DNA of 64,000 nucleotides from Rhabditophanes sp. KR3021 (GCA_963281155.1 CAUJLY010000006.1:868001-932000), one strand, 5' to 3'; positions 1 through 12,796 are shown, counted from the first letter of the stretch. Numbers and translations: made by a program. Notes: generated by a model from the sequence alone, not told the origin.

Positions 1-537
1 TGTAAATAATTTTAACTAGTATTCCGTTGATTTCAAGATTTTATTCAATCAAAATACAAAAGATAAGGAAAACTAATTTGTTGAAGTTGAAAAGATAATA
101 TTTTGGATGATTCATTTAATCTAATCACATTGTAAATAATATCTTTAACAAATTGTAATTTTAGATTATTTATAGATTAAAATAACAGTGAATTATTCAT
201 TTACAAAAAAGATGAGTAAGTGATTTATTGTTATGCTTATAAGATCTATACGGATAATTTTTGATGTCCAGGAATTTATTTGGGTCAAAGATGAGTAATA
301 TTAGTAATGGAATAATTAATATCCAAACAACGTCGCCAAATGTAGTATTACATATTGTTAAAAATGTATTTTTGTAAACAGATATCACTTTTATTTATAA
401 GCAATTTAAATATTTTATTTATTTGATAAATAAAGATGATTCAACCTTCAATTTTAATTAGATGCTATGCACTGATTACAAAATAGTATATAAACTCGTT
501 TTAAACTGAATAATCACAACCATTTTTTTCCATTCAA
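1..537. other. Intergenic, upstream of thaumatin gene
   Basis: AT-rich sequence with no supported gene. A TATATAAA motif at about 487-494 lies roughly 45 bp before the thaumatin start codon and could be its TATA box. Confidence 0.4.
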
Positions 538-1334
538 ATGAATTTCTTTTTTTGGTGTTTATCAGCTATTTTATTTATTACTGGTGTTTTATCTGTTCGG
601 ATTGACATAATCAATCGGTGCGATCATACTATTTGGCCCGGAATTCAAGGATCACCTCTTGTTGAGAATGGTGGATTTCAATTGAATTCTGGACAATCGA
701 AAAGCATCAACGTTCCTGATCGTTGGAAGGCTGCGAGAATTTGGGCGAGAACGGGATGCAATAATAATATGGATTGTGAGACTGGATTTTGCAAAAATGA
801 TGTTCAATGTGGTGGAGCTGGCGGAAGACCACCAGCCTCATTAGCTGAGTTTACCTTAGGCGGCTATGGAGATCAAGACTATTACGATGTTAGTTTAGTC
901 GATGGATACAATAGACAAGTAACAATTGAACCTATTGAGGGCACCTTTAGATCGACTGGAGGCAAATATGATTGCAAGAAAGCTGGTGAATGCCACTCAA
1001 ATCTTCTTTTGAGTTGTCCAGAACCATTGAGACATTTAAACTCTCAAGGACATGTAAGTATCTATATTTATAGTGTGAATAATATAGTTTATTTTAGACA
1101 GTTGGATGTAATAGTGCCTGCACAAAATTTAACACTGATCAATATTGCTGCCGTGGAGATTATAAAACTCCCGAAACTTGCAAATCATCCACATGGCCAG
1201 TTAATTATCCTAAATATTTCAAAGACAATTGCCCCACCTCATATTCATACGCCTATGACGATGAAAAAAGTACTTTCTTCTGCAGAGGAAGTAACGGGAG
1301 AATCAGTCCAGATTACAGAGTTACTTTCTGTTAA
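538..1334 (+). CDS. Thaumatin-like secreted protein
   Basis: A predicted secreted thaumatin-like protein (TLP/PR-5 fold) of 250 residues. Residues 1-19 are a signal peptide (MNFFFWCLSAILFITGVLS), followed by the typical start RIDIINRCDHTIWPGIQG and the family hallmark GGFQLNSGQS. There are two exons: 538-1053 and 1098-1334. The 44-bp intron (GTAAGT..TTTTAG) is readable straight through, so a naive open frame continues wrongly to 1386. Using the splice gives the canonical C-terminal half, with CNSAC, CCRG, CPTSYSYAYDD and a terminal TFC, which completes the cysteine pattern. In plants TLPs act in antifungal defence; nematode TLPs are induced in immunity and stress, but the role here is inferred. 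A decayed reading frame follows on the same strand. The family and exon structure are very secure. Confidence 0.95.
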
Positions 1335-1439
1335 TTCTTTTATTCAATCGTATGACAATTTTCTAATAATAAACTCCTATTTGTAATTTTATTTATTTTA
1401 TGTTGCTGTATGAACAGTTAAATCCTTCTAGTCTTCGCA

Positions 1440-1956
1440 ATAGATTACAAAGGTTATTCCATAAACTGTAACTACGGTTCCATTAATTACCACAACTGAT
1501 GAAGATACAACTTATCCGGATGGAAGTGTAAATCCTTACTATTATAATGATATTAAAATTACTAAAACCAACCCAATAGTTTTTTCCCTTAATGCCAACA
1601 TCAATTCCATATAACTAGAATGACATGTGATCGACCAATTTGGAAATCTATTGAAGACAGAAATGGAATTCCATTGTGAGGAGATACGCTTTTATGTTTT
1701 ACACGGAATCGAAATTCACAACTCACATAGATTCGTAATGATTAACAACTATAGTAATTGTAAAGGCTGCTTTAGGTGTGACGTTAATTTGCCTGACATG
1801 TTAACAGTAAAAAAGATTAATGCCTATGATTTTAATCCCTTAAATAAGGTAGTTGTTGATTCTAAGAAATACAATTGTAGAACCTTTTTTAATAAAACGA
1901 CAAAAACATTTGCTCCTCCATTCCCCCACGTCCTAAATTTACTATTATTTGCCTAA
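1440..1956 (+). pseudogene. Decayed coding sequence, unassigned
   Basis: A coding-looking stretch follows the thaumatin gene. One frame reads VPLITTTDEDTTYPDGSVNP and onward, meets two stops near 1614-1630, and continues in the same frame as a 109-residue open segment with a CKGCFRC motif. That segment has no ATG at its start (the codon is GTG), so it is not a standalone gene. I do not recognise the family. It is either a dead gene or missed exons of a gene whose splice sites I cannot place. Confidence 0.35.
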
Positions 1957-2396
1957 ATAAACTGAATTAGTAATCAATATTTTCTTCTTATTTACATGTG
2001 TGCTTACATTAAATTATGTTTTTTTGATGCTCTATGATACAGACTAGCTTACTTCTTTTAAATGACATTAATAATTGCCGACATTCATTTTGTTTATCAG
2101 GTTTTGTCACCCATATTGATATTATTGAAGTTGAATGAAACCAAGTGAAATAATTTGTAGTTTAAATACAAATCAATACAATTTAAATATATCTTTAAAA
2201 TTTATTTAATCAAACACCATGTCATTCGATCATTTTTTGATTACGAGTTATTCTACCATTGTTAAAAGAAAAGAAAAGCTAAATTTATATAACAAACAAA
2301 TATTACATTGCAATTAATAAAAGTTGATACAAATTTACAAGAATAGATTATTGAACTTTACTTTGTTTAAATGTCAAACATAATTGTAAGAAACAA
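1957..2396. other. Intergenic, 3' side of the kelch gene
   Basis: AT-rich; nothing recognised. It lies 3' of both the decayed frame to the left and the minus-strand kelch gene to the right. Confidence 0.3.
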
Positions 2397-4216
2397 TTAA
2401 AAAACGACTTTGGAACTAAAAGCGTTTACTTTTGGTAAAAGAACATTGGATTTTGACCACGTTTTTTCAGATTTTGAGTACACATAAATATCATTTTGAT
2501 AAATATTACTAGAACCACCGAAATGAATAATTGAATCAATGCTCTCTATGCAGGAACCACCTCGGACTTTAAGTGGCAATTTTTTTATATTTCTCCAATT
2601 ATCAGCAACGATATCATATAAGCAACATGAATCAAGGTTTCTATTATTATATCCTCCACAACATAAAATGTTTTTGTTGAACAGTGAAACTGCAGATGGA
2701 TAAGCTTTGGTAGGAGATTCTTTTAGCAGTGTAAACTTTCCTTCTCTTTCGTCGAATCTATAAAAATTTGTAATTGTTGAGTATTCAATTTCTTACCTTT
2801 GCATATTAAAACAACCACTTCCAGGTGTCACATAGATTACTCCATCGACAACGACTGAATCATGCCTATTGACAGGTTTACATAGACTTTCATTTTTAAC
2901 CCAAGACATTTTCCCAGCCTCGAAGCTAAAGATAATGTTTTTAAAATAAATATATATTTAACTTACTAGTCTACATCATCTATTGTTTTATTATTTATAA
3001 CTCCGCCAATAGCAAATATTTTATTGTCCAAAGTGGCACTAGACAAACCATATCCTTTTGAAGGCATTTCAAGGGAAATTGTTTCACAAATATTGGTATT
3101 AACATTGAACCTAAATTAAATATCAAACATTTTCTTTTTATTAACTTACGTTTCGATTTTAGTACTTTGACTTCCTCCAAAAACAAAAGCCGTGTCTCTG
3201 ATTCTTTGAGAAGTGTGGGATTTCTTAGGATTGTTGAGTTGGGCGACTACTCCTATTGTTTTGTTCTTTATGTCATAGCAGACAACAGATTTATCATCCC
3301 ATGAACCTCCAACTAAAGGAATTATGATTTGTAAATAAGTTCAACTTACATAAAAAGACTTTTGAATTCTCGGCAGAATAGTTAACAGGCATATCTTGTT
3401 GTTTCATTGCATCAAACAAAATAATCATAGCTTCAAGTATTTTACATACACCTGGATGATTTGGTATGAATGTTTTAACGATATAGTCGTTTTCAATGCA
3501 ACGAAAGTCTATTTTCATCAACAAGTCAATCAATGGTAAGTTCCTACTTTTTATATCATGCTCAAACCATTCTGTAAATAAAATCAAACAATTCTTTTGG
3601 ATTTGTTTTTGCATGAATTCATTATCAAAAAGCTCATTTAAATTGGTATAAGACAAGGAAGCATATGAACTGATTGTGCAGAGTTCCTAAATTATTAATT
3701 AATTATAATTTCATTTAATTGTTACCTTAAAATTATCTTGAATTAACTTCTTCGTCTTTTGACGGAGCAATTGACTTGGAATATTGCAGGCAGCTTCATA
3801 AATAATGGGGAGATAAGATTTTTCGAGGTTGTTGTCTAGCCAATTTGCAATTAGTGACTCCAGATAAGGCGATTGCAATTCCTTTTGAATGGTAGTAAGC
3901 TTAAAAATAGACTCCCCATCAAGAACAAATGTTTCAGCTTTCTGCATAACTTCGAAATAGCAATTAAAATGCTCCAGTTCAATTTCTGGTATCTCAAATT
4001 TGTCTGAAAAGTTATAAAAATATTTTAACCTTAAATATTTACTCACTTACCTTTGGTCGGATCATTCTTGAATAAAGCATAAAAGTAATCGCTGTGACAA
4101 CTGAGCACGGTTTTGGAAACCTTAATTGTTCCATTCGTTAGTATTAACTCGACAATTGTGAAGGGATTGTTTTCAGCTAATTCTTCATAATTTGGGCATC
4201 GCATTGGAGTTGACAT
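2397..4216 (-). CDS. BTB-BACK-kelch protein
   Basis: A probable substrate adaptor of Cullin-3 ubiquitin ligases (KLHL-type). Seven exons join cleanly at GT..AG introns of about 40-47 bp. The start ATG is at 4216 (first exon 4216-4051, intron 4050-4004) and the stop at 2397. The N-terminus is a BTB domain (VSKTVLSCHSDYFYALFKND, then the IPEIELEHF segment), followed by a BACK-like helical region around IQDNFKELCTISSYASL and the segment after it. The C-terminal half holds kelch blades with GG doublets (VGGSWDD, FGGSQS, IGGVINN, CCGGYNN, FGGSSN). Cul3 adaptor function is known for the family; the substrate cannot be inferred. A degenerate BTB copy lies at 34640-35132. Confidence 0.9.
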
Positions 4217-5636
4217 TTCTATAAAATAATATATTTAGAAGTGATAAATATTAATAACTGTTGAATGAATAAGTTTCGCAATCAAACCATTCAATAACTT
4301 CCTTATCACCAAATTAGTGGCGATCAAACATTGAATGCATACCACTCTAGATTGTGTGAAAGGCAACAAAAGATTAACTTTAAGCAATACTTGATAATAT
4401 AAAAAAATGGTGACATTCATTAGTGATAAAAACCAACATACAAAGAAGTATTATTTTTGAAGAAAGTGCTGTTAAAGATTTATAAAATTAGTCATTCAGA
4501 TGATTAATTAAATTAATTATAAGAATCTACTGTTTGTTATTATCAATAATGACACCTTTTTAAACTTATTGTGGGCAGCGCCTACTTTGCCTACTTTTGC
4601 TCACTTTAAAGTGTATATTAATAAATTTTCCAAAAAAGATATTTAAACCATTTTATTGCACATAATTGATGAATAAAAATTAGATTCTATTAAAGACGCA
4701 TCAAAAATAGGAATCATTTCCTTTATTTGAAAATGATTATATTTTAAAGACAAAGACTCGATTCTATTTGAGAATTAGACGATGGAATGCTTTCTAAAAT
4801 CTTGGCAACTTTATATGTTTGATTGTCCAATTCTAAACTACTCACCAATAATTGTAGTGTCAATCATATCTGATGTGACTCTTATTAGCTCTTCAATTGG
4901 CTTTACAAAAATTATTCAAGGAGAAATTGCGTTAAATGATAAATTGAAAGATAACATGGAGAACAAACTTTATGGATAGAATTCCAAGTATTGTCTTGAA
5001 TGTTTAATAAATTGATTCCATATAACAATTCGTTTCATCATCCAACCAACGTTTTTCCCTTTGCATGCATAAACTGATATGAACGGCTTGTTCGAATTAA
5101 TCAACACTTTCAAATACCTCCTCCCAAACATACCATTTTTGTAATACAGCACCAGCAAGATCTTCTATTTTGAATTGCTATAATATAAAATAGCTATTAA
5201 TATCAAAAACGTAAATATTTATACTAATATACGTTTAATGAAAATAAAGGCGATATGAAGAAATATACAATTAAAAATAATTTACTACCATCATCATATT
5301 TAATATAACAAGGTTAGTTCACAAATATTTATGAATAAATAAATAATCATCAATAATTATAAATGAAAAATAATATAATATAAAATATTGTTCTGTCTTT
5401 ATTGCTGGCAATTGTTTTGAAATCAAAGAGTATCTTATTTCCAAGGTTATATTTCTTCTTGGTTTATGATACTTTTTTGATATATTGCACATAAGAAATT
5501 GAAATTTTGAATCGAATTAATAAACATTATTCAAACACGATTAATTTGAGTTAAGATGATGATACTTTAAGACTTTGCTATGATATATGTAAAGCGAACA
5601 TTATTTATCTTTAACAATTTTATTCCATTTCAGTAT
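4217..5636. other. Intergenic; no supported gene
   Basis: About 1.4 kb of AT-rich sequence. Short open frames at 4782-4979 (+) and 4970-5158 (-) show no signal peptide, domain or splice context that I recognise, so I leave them uncalled. Confidence 0.3.
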
Positions 5637-6270
5637 GTTTAGATCAAGTACAAAGATATTTTGTCCCATTGCCAGACGCTCATTTATGACATCAGTAAAG
5701 GAACCTTCTGAAATGACTAATAGTGAAAAGGGAAAGTTAATTGCAAGCAGTTACAATGTCAAAAATTGTTCCTTTAAAATATATTGCTCAAATGAATGAT
5801 TAGGAGAATGTTCATGGGTGGTAAGAGACTCCACAATTTAGATTATCAACTTCTTAGGAAAATTAAGATTATCATTTCCCTCTCTAAAATGTGTTCCTTG
5901 GGGAAGTTTGGAACAGGAAAGGCAATGATTTTATGTCAAGCATTACATTGGGCGTAATGTGAAAAATGGACTATTTTAAATATTCGAAGTGTAGTGGATT
6001 TTACAAGACGGCAACGAGACATTCAAATGTCTTCTTTTAAGGAAGGAAGAATTGACACTCCTGAACATGCGTACAAATTCCTAATATGCTTGGAATAAAC
6101 TAGCTGTAAGTTAAAAATTGTGTAGTTACTTTATTAATATCTTCTAGGAATTAAAACTGAAAGAGACTATATTTGGACAAAAGTTAATAAAACATCTGAG
6201 TGACCAATTACTCAAATTGTCGAAATGGGATTATCTGCTCCTTTCGTGGCTACAGATTGCTTTTTGAATA
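5637..6270 (+). pseudogene. DAP3: Pseudogene of mitochondrial ribosomal protein mS29/DAP3
   Basis: The remnant reads MFRSSTKIFCPIARRSFMTS (a mitochondrial-presequence-like start). It then shows a damaged P-loop (GKFGTGKAMILC), the segment WTILNIRSVVDFTRRQRDIQ, a RIDTPEHAYKFL stretch, and RDYIWTKVN followed by PITQIVEMGLSAPF. This order matches mS29/DAP3, the GTP-binding protein of the mitochondrial small ribosomal subunit. The frame is broken by several stops and shifts. Intron-like sequences persist (for example GTAAGT..TTCTAG near 6104-6150), so this is an unprocessed duplicate and not a retrocopy. It lacks the C-terminal half. The functional gene is not in this window. Confidence 0.75.
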
Positions 6271-6497
6271 TCACTATATATTTTGTGAAAGTACCATGTG
6301 TCATTTATATATTGTAAAATGCATTTTTCATATGAATGCTCAATTGTAAAGATATTTTTCCTTTTTTGTCACTTTTTCAGATTGGTCTGTTCTTTTTAAA
6401 CTGATTCCTACTTCTTTCTATTAATAAACTGCCTTTCTTAATTATTTTCTTGCTTGCTAATTAATTAATTTTTGTTGTTTCAACCTACATATATGAT

Positions 6498-7352
6498 ATG
6501 GCTCTTGGCCAACATCAATATCATGTAAGCATTTACGTCACTGACAACAATGACAATACCTCGATTGCCATTACAAGTGATGTTCCGGTAATGTTATCAT
6601 TTGAATCACCACATGCCACAACCAACAATTTAGAGAATTCATGCGGATCTTCGTCATGTAATGAAGATTTTGTCCAGTTTATGCCAATTGCTTCTCAGCC
6701 ATTACAATGTAATTCGTATTTGTACCCACCAGATCAAAGAATGTGTGCCAACGACTATACAACACGTTTACATATCTCCCCGCCAAATTTAGGCTTGAAC
6801 TGCGATGCAATTTCACAAATTACTGTGTATAACAATATTAATAATATGCGAGGAAATGAAGAAGTTGTCGACAAAGCGGGTTTTACTAAAATTGATCTAA
6901 TAAATAATGAAGTTGCCGGTTTTTCTACAATTGCGGGTCAAGTGTCTACAAACAGATTGGGTTCTGTGTTTGATGAAAACGGTATCATTGCCAATGGCCA
7001 TTTCATGCATTACGTTCCCAGCACACGCGAGTGGTTAACAGGAAAGTCACCATTTTATACATTGGCAAAAGATTGTGTGCTTGAATTTTATGCAGACGCA
7101 GATGGAAGCAACGATGAGCTTATAAAAGTTGATGGACATGCCTTAGACACCCTAAAATATGAGCATACTCCCATTCTATTTTTTGAACAAAGATACTCTC
7201 AATTTGTTGTAAGCATAAATGGATACGGCTTGCATACAATTGAAAATCATGGCAAATATGTGGCTTATGTTATTTGTAAGCATGTTAATGGCCCTTATAA
7301 TGCTGATGGCTATTTAACTGGTTTTAATCGAAGAAAGGCAAAGAAAACTTGA
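6498..7352 (+). CDS. IgGFc-binding-like domain protein
   Basis: An intronless 284-residue frame. It has a YVTDNNDNTSIAITSDV segment near the start, several cysteines in the middle, and a C-terminus built on GKYVAYVICKHVNGPY and GYLTGFN. The overall pattern resembles the IgGFc-binding N-terminal-like domain found in nematode secreted and adhesive proteins; that assignment is from memory of the family pattern and not certain. The start ATG gives no signal peptide, which is odd for this family, and the frame is open for only about 11 codons upstream. It may be an N-terminally truncated copy. Two dead relatives of its C-terminus occur at 12235-12387 (-) and 35400-35510 (+), so the family is spreading or contracting locally. 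Confidence 0.6.
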   Translation: MALGQHQYHVSIYVTDNNDNTSIAITSDVPVMLSFESPHATTNNLENSCGSSSCNEDFVQFMPIASQPLQCNSYLYPPDQRMCANDYTTRLHISPPNLGLNCDAISQITVYNNINNMRGNEEVVDKAGFTKIDLINNEVAGFSTIAGQVSTNRLGSVFDENGIIANGHFMHYVPSTREWLTGKSPFYTLAKDCVLEFYADADGSNDELIKVDGHALDTLKYEHTPILFFEQRYSQFVVSINGYGLHTIENHGKYVAYVICKHVNGPYNADGYLTGFNRRKAKKT

Positions 7353-8269
7353 TAATTAATTATGTTTTAATAAATGTCTTTTGATAATAAATATATTTTT
7401 GGAGTTGAAACACAATTTGAATATTATGTAAATGTAAATTTTGGTTTGGAATGAATGTTTAAAGGTGACGACAAGAGATGTGACAACTCATTCTTATTTT
7501 ATTTTTTGAATGGCTTGTTATGTGCGTTGCAACATAAATAGGGTTTACCTATCTAATTTATTGTTTATGGAACAGAAGAAGTCTAAAATTAACTTCTACA
7601 ATGGGAGAACAATACAAAGAATATCAAATGACGTGTTTATCTTTGGTTTTTAAAATTTAGTATGGTACTATTTTTAATTGGTTTTGATGCCGTATAATAT
7701 TATATCTATTTATAAAAAACTCATTCATTTTATGTATTCAAAATAAATTTTTTTATCCACAACTTTGTTTTATTTATTTAAAAATATTTTATACCAGAAT
7801 AGGAATACACCTTTTCGAGACTTCTTTTTTACAACTTGTGGTCTTCCCTTATTAATAATCTTACCAAGCGAACCACTTGATTTTATAATATTGCAAATAA
7901 TAAAAATGACCGATTGTAGAATGAAAAATACCACTTGGTTAATATTTTTGATCAGCGCATTTTGATCAGTTTTTCTTATAAATGCCATTTGCAAGTTTAT
8001 AGTCAAATTGTAAATTAAGAATACGGTATTTAAACAAATACAATGACATGAAAATTTGTTTTCTTTCGTCCACAATCTTGATTTTTTTGCATTCTTTTTT
8101 GTTTTTATGTTTTTATATATTTTGGTTAACAATATGCAGTCTGATATGGAATTGAATATTAGAAGTATGTATATAAAATCTATTGTTAGCCAAAGATAAT
8201 TTACTATTGAACACCTGTATTAGATAATTATGTTTATAAATAATTACCTCAATATATGTAAATAGTATT
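7353..8269. other. Intergenic with possible receptor fragment
   Basis: Holds the 3' flank of the preceding gene. A minus-strand frame at 7770-8132 contains ALIKNINQVVFFILQSVIFI, which resembles TM6 of a nematode chemoreceptor but has no flanking receptor sequence. I treat it as a possible fragment only. Confidence 0.25.
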
Positions 8270-9422
8270 TCATATTTTTGATGAACCTTTTAAACCATTT
8301 GTAGATGTGCTTATGGTATTTGATCCTTTTAATACCTTTACAATTAGGGATTTTAAAATGATTTCTTTGAAAACATAGTTTCGGATTGTTGGGTTTAAAA
8401 ACAAAAGAATGAACGAAGACACGCCATGAGCGAGGATCTAAAACAGTTATTTCAAAAATACTTATTTATAGCCTACCCACAAAAATTGTGCCAGAAGAAT
8501 AAGTGCTTCAGTAACAGGGAAGAATTGGAAATACAACTAAAAATAAGTAATTATTAATATTATAATATTTGCTAATATTAACTTACATATAAACTACTGG
8601 CTCCAAAAGTCATTAAACAGATTAAAGAACTTTGCATAAGTAATGATTTTTGTGCTTTGGATAGCCGGTTCACGGATGACACTGCCTTATACTTAAAAAT
8701 AATAAAGACGCATAAGATAATGTATAGTGAAGGCAACACAATACAAATTGAGATATTATGAATTGCATGGGGCACATTTATGTAGTGATCATTATTTCGT
8801 GCATGAATTTTGTCTATGCCTATATATGGATCGAAGAACACTGCATTATATCTTGGCGAAATAAAAATTCCTGGAGTAAATAATCCAAGAAACATTCCGT
8901 AACCAAAACATGCCACCAACCAAAAAACGACTTTCTTGCCCTTGAATAAAAAATCTGACAATCTTTTATTGACAGCTTCAACAATTCTATTTAAAGCTAA
9001 GGTAACGCAAAGTGTTGTACAAGTACACCACCCGAAAATCGCTCCCAGGCCAGTCACATAAACAAAAGGAAATGAGGTACATAACATGTCACCCCTAATG
9101 CTGAATATGCCAAGGCTTATTGCATTTACACACAAAGTTAATGAATCAAAAATTGCTGAAAAAAATTTACTAATAAATTAAAAAGCAAAAACTTACATAA
9201 TGTGAGCATCAACGGATAGCAAGAAGAGATGCTTAACATTTCTCTTCTGGACAGAACATAAATAACAGGAATATACAACGACAGGAATATTAATCCCATA
9301 ATAATGTAAATTGATCCTAAGAATAGATTAGGAATTTTTTCTTTTTCCCATTCTTCAGGAGTCAAATAGTCGCAGGAATAGTATTTATCTATATAAGCTG
9401 GACTTAGATTGAATTCAAACAT
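8270..9422 (-). CDS. Chemoreceptor, SRT class (7TM)
   Basis: A seven-transmembrane nematode chemoreceptor of the SRT class, predicted in sensory-neuron membranes. Exon 1 (9422-9197) carries the class hallmark near the N-terminus (YSCDYLTPEEWEKEK, then TM1). A 41-bp intron (9196-9156) leads into LSIFDSLTLCVNAI. Exon 2 has the GWCTCTTLCVTLALNRIVEA motif of TM3 and the GLFTPGIF segment. Two more introns (about 8583-8535 and 8476-8438) lead to VTEALILLAQFLW and then HGVSSFILLFLNPTIRNY, a typical C-terminal end. The reading frame is intact across all four exons, ending at 8270. A second SRT gene lies at 45619-46712. Confidence 0.9.
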
Positions 9423-11628
9423 TCTAAAAAGTGTGGATAGATTATAGTTAATTTGTTATTTTATATCTTTTTGTGAAGGCGTTTCTATCTGGGTTGCGAA
9501 ACAATAACATTTCGCTCGAATAGACAAACTTTTTATTTTTTAAATAATTTGTCATATTGTAAATTTAAATCAGGATACGTGTGGTATTATCTTTACTATA
9601 TTGGCTTTGTCACAGCTTCAAAATAAATATCCTAAATTATGACTTATATAATTACTCAGGAATCCAAATTCTGTAAATTGAAGACTTTAGATTGAATTAA
9701 ATATAAAATCCTTATATGAAAAACATCTTTAATAACATTGATTTAAAATAATTTCCCATTTGCTCTTGGATAATTTTTGTGGCAAGATGTTTTTGCATAT
9801 TTAATTAGTGTTATGGTAGAAAATGATCTAAATATGTTATTAAAATGAACTAAATTGCATTTAAAGACAAGGTTAGTTGCTGAGGAATAGTTGATGTTTT
9901 GACAAAACAAATTGTTTTATGTAACGCAAAAAGCAATTATATTTTCTAAGCTTTATTTATATAAATCTTGATGCGATTTGTATGATAATAACATCGAAGT
10001 ATACGCATTCTACTGATATTAACCTCAATTGTGGGGTACAAAAAACTTTTATAGACAACATTTTTGGATCTTTGAAATTTTGTTAATCTATTTAATTCAA
10101 TGTAATACTTCCAATAACAATAAATTCAGGATATTCGGTATGCCGTCAATTTGAATGGTAAAAGTAAAAAAGTCATTTTTATAAGTCTATTACACTTTTT
10201 GTTCCATAGATAAACAATGAATGATGTCTCGTCGACTCTAAATAAACAACACATAATTTATTAAATGGTTTATTTTAAGGTACAAAATAAGACACAATAA
10301 TAAGTACATAAAAAGATATTACAAAAAGCTGTTGTAAACATAATTTTAACTTCCACGAATTGACCATTACATTGTACTGCTAATTGAATTCAGACATTTG
10401 AATATGGATATTAATATTGATTTGCACTACAAAACACAAAATATATCCATAGATTCATATTTTGATTGAAACATTTAATTAAAATTTGGGCATAACCTTA
10501 CCGCCGTTTTAATCATGAAAAATTTATATTGAATTCATATTTTGTTTGATACCATTATCACCAATTACAGAGGTGATGGTTATGAATTGTTAGGCTTGGT
10601 GAGTCAATGTTATCACTAATTGCCTCGTTTATCTCTGCATACATTTTAATTTGTAGTTGATAATTATTTGTTGGATGTTGTCTAAAAAGAACAGCAAAAT
10701 AACCATTTGTACATATTTTTGCCATTGTTTAATAGCAACAAACTTTCACTTTTGTATAATGAGCCTTCAATATTACTTTTCTTCATATGCTCTCACAAAT
10801 CGCTTTGTTTTTATAAAATGGAACTGTGAAATATCTTTATATGTTTCTCCGTTTAAACTTTTATTAAAATCTGATTAATTCATTTCACAACAATTTGTGA
10901 TATGTATGATATTTGCATAATTAATAAAATAGTATAAGGTTTGAAATAGTAAGTGATTAAAATTAAAAAATAGAAATAATAAGACATCAAAAAGAAGAAA
11001 TAATAAGTTATTAATCAAATAAACTAAATGATCAACCAAAATTTCATAAATAGGATTCTCAGGTGAGCATACTTCGTTAAAAGAATCAAGTATGTCCAAG
11101 TATTCAGTTTAAAGACAAAAATATATAAAGCAGGTAATTTTTGAGATAAATGATTTGTTCGATTTAAAGTATGTGCATAAGAGTAAGATATTTCTCTGAG
11201 TTTTCAAAAATATCTTAAATATCTGATTCCTTGGTGTTGTTAAATGGCGAACATTTGAGTCTGTACACTTTTTAAAGAAATAAGCATTTATTGGAACACG
11301 AGTTTCATATCTTAAAATGTTAGCATATGGAATGAAAATTGTATAATTTGATGAGCAGCAAATGAATCAAAGCATTATTAAAATACTAATGTTGGTAGCC
11401 TGGAAATGGCTCAACGAAGGCATACAAACATTTGCTGCCAACTTAGCTAATACTTTAATGATTTTAATTGATCTGGCTGATATACATAACAACTCACATA
11501 CAGTAAGACTATGAATTTATTTTGTTATTAAAAATAGCGATATTTAAAGCACTTGTAAAATCTAATTTAAAAAGGATTAAATAAATTGAATCAGGTGATC
11601 TTGATTATTAATCTAAACAAAAACATAA
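9423..11628. other. Intergenic; no supported gene
   Basis: About 2.2 kb of AT-rich sequence. Small frames at 10657-10878 (+), 10875-11099 (-) and 11363-11515 (+) show no convincing features. The last has a hydrophobic start but only 50 codons. Confidence 0.3.
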
Positions 11629-11700
11629 GCCCCCCGCGGGGCTCGAACCCGCGACCGTTAGATTAAAAGTCTAACGCTCTACCAATTGAGCTAGGGAGGC
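11629..11700 (-). tRNA. tRNA-Lys (TTT)
   Basis: A 72-nt cloverleaf. The acceptor stem is GCCTCCC with GGGGGGC, the D arm GCTC..GAGC, the anticodon stem TTAGA/TCTAA around loop CTTTTAA (anticodon TTT), and the T arm GCGGG TTCGAGC CCCGC. All stems pair, allowing G-T wobble. Confidence 0.96.
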
Positions 11701-12234
11701 ATGTTCTAAAAATGGCAAATTACAATCATTCGAAAAATTGCGTATAAACTAGTTTCACAATGAAACTAAATAATATTCCTTGCATTCTTAATATTATTTT
11801 ACATGATATTAAAGTACAGACAAATTAGAAACTGCAGCACTGAGAACGTTGATAAATTAGTAATGACCTACAATTTAAACTCTATTTATTTAATGAGCAC
11901 ATCTACATATATAATTAACTATTCGGTAGACATGTAGCTATCAAGCTGTTTCATGTACGTGAATGGGAAAAAAGAATGTACAATGATGCTTCGAAAGTTA
12001 TGATTAATAATTTTCCAGTTCTGCATTACCTAGTAAATGAAATACGATTTTGAGTGCCTAGCCATGTAAGGTTAGTAGCATTAAAAATCAAACTACTTAT
12101 AAAGCTAAATTTCGGATTGAAACAATTCCTATGTTCCTTATACATATTTGCTCAAATAAATCAAATATTGCACTTTTTATTAAACTGATTATTAGTGTCT
12201 TTCACATATTTATGAATATAAAACTCCGTCTTAA
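11701..12234. other. Intergenic; nothing recognised
   Basis: AT-rich with only short chance frames. A plus-strand open frame at 12131-12337 is the shadow of the pseudogene on the other strand. Confidence 0.3.
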
Positions 12235-12387
12235 ATTTGTTTTCTTCGATCAAATATCCAGGAGCATCTTCGGGGCCATTTATATTTTAGCAAATTACAT
12301 ATGCCACATATTTACCTTCAACTTCGATCGTATGTAATCGATTAATTTTTGCAACAAATTAAGAATATTTACTCCCAAAAATTGGAA
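12235..12387 (-). pseudogene. Fragment of IgGFc-binding-like gene
   Basis: Reading the minus strand gives PIFGSKYS, a stop, FVAKINRLHTIEVEGKYVAYVIC, a second stop, then NINGPEDAPGYL. This lines up with the C-terminal 45 residues of the intact gene at 6498-7352 (YSQFVVSINGYGLHTIENHG, GKYVAYVICKHVNGPY, DGYL). Both stops replace a conserved codon (CAA to TAA, and AAG or AAA to TAA), so this is a dead copy in the opposite orientation. Confidence 0.75.
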
Positions 12388-12796
12388 GAAATTAATGCAC
12401 ATTGTTCTTTTCTAATTTAGATAAAAATAGCGTAAGCCAGTAAGAGTTCATATACTGTCTATTTTTACTAAAATGGCGCTCGAACCCACCATACCCTATA
12501 CTTGTTTTTGGTGCTCAAGTCGGCCCCTAAACACATAAACATGAACTTAACTTAGTAACTGGTTTTATTAATACAAAAAATATAAAATAAAATACAAGAT
12601 CATTATTAAAATTGCGACCATTTAAAGTCAAATAAAAAAAGTCTACTTAGCACCCAAGACCAGGTACTGCAGCATTTTTCTCTTTACATAAAGTTACATT
12701 AAATAAAATCATAAGGAGTATAATATTGACGATGTTTGATGGACATTTAGGAAAAGTTGAGATCAAATCACATTTCAAAGTAGGACACAACGACCT
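12388..12796. other. 3' flank of histone H1
   Basis: AT-rich, with the 3' untranslated region of H1 at its right side. A GGCGCTCGAACCCACC stretch near 12476 looks like the T arm of a tRNA, but no complete cloverleaf forms. Confidence 0.3.

Noticed and set aside
4782..5158. Overlapping short frames on both strands
   Set aside because: Chance frames in AT-rich DNA; no domain, signal peptide or splice support.
7765..7965. Plus-strand hydrophobic frame
   Set aside because: Shadow of a minus-strand frame that itself is only a weak receptor-like fragment.
12470..12535. T-arm-like sequence and possible tRNA
   Set aside because: No matching acceptor stem or anticodon arm.
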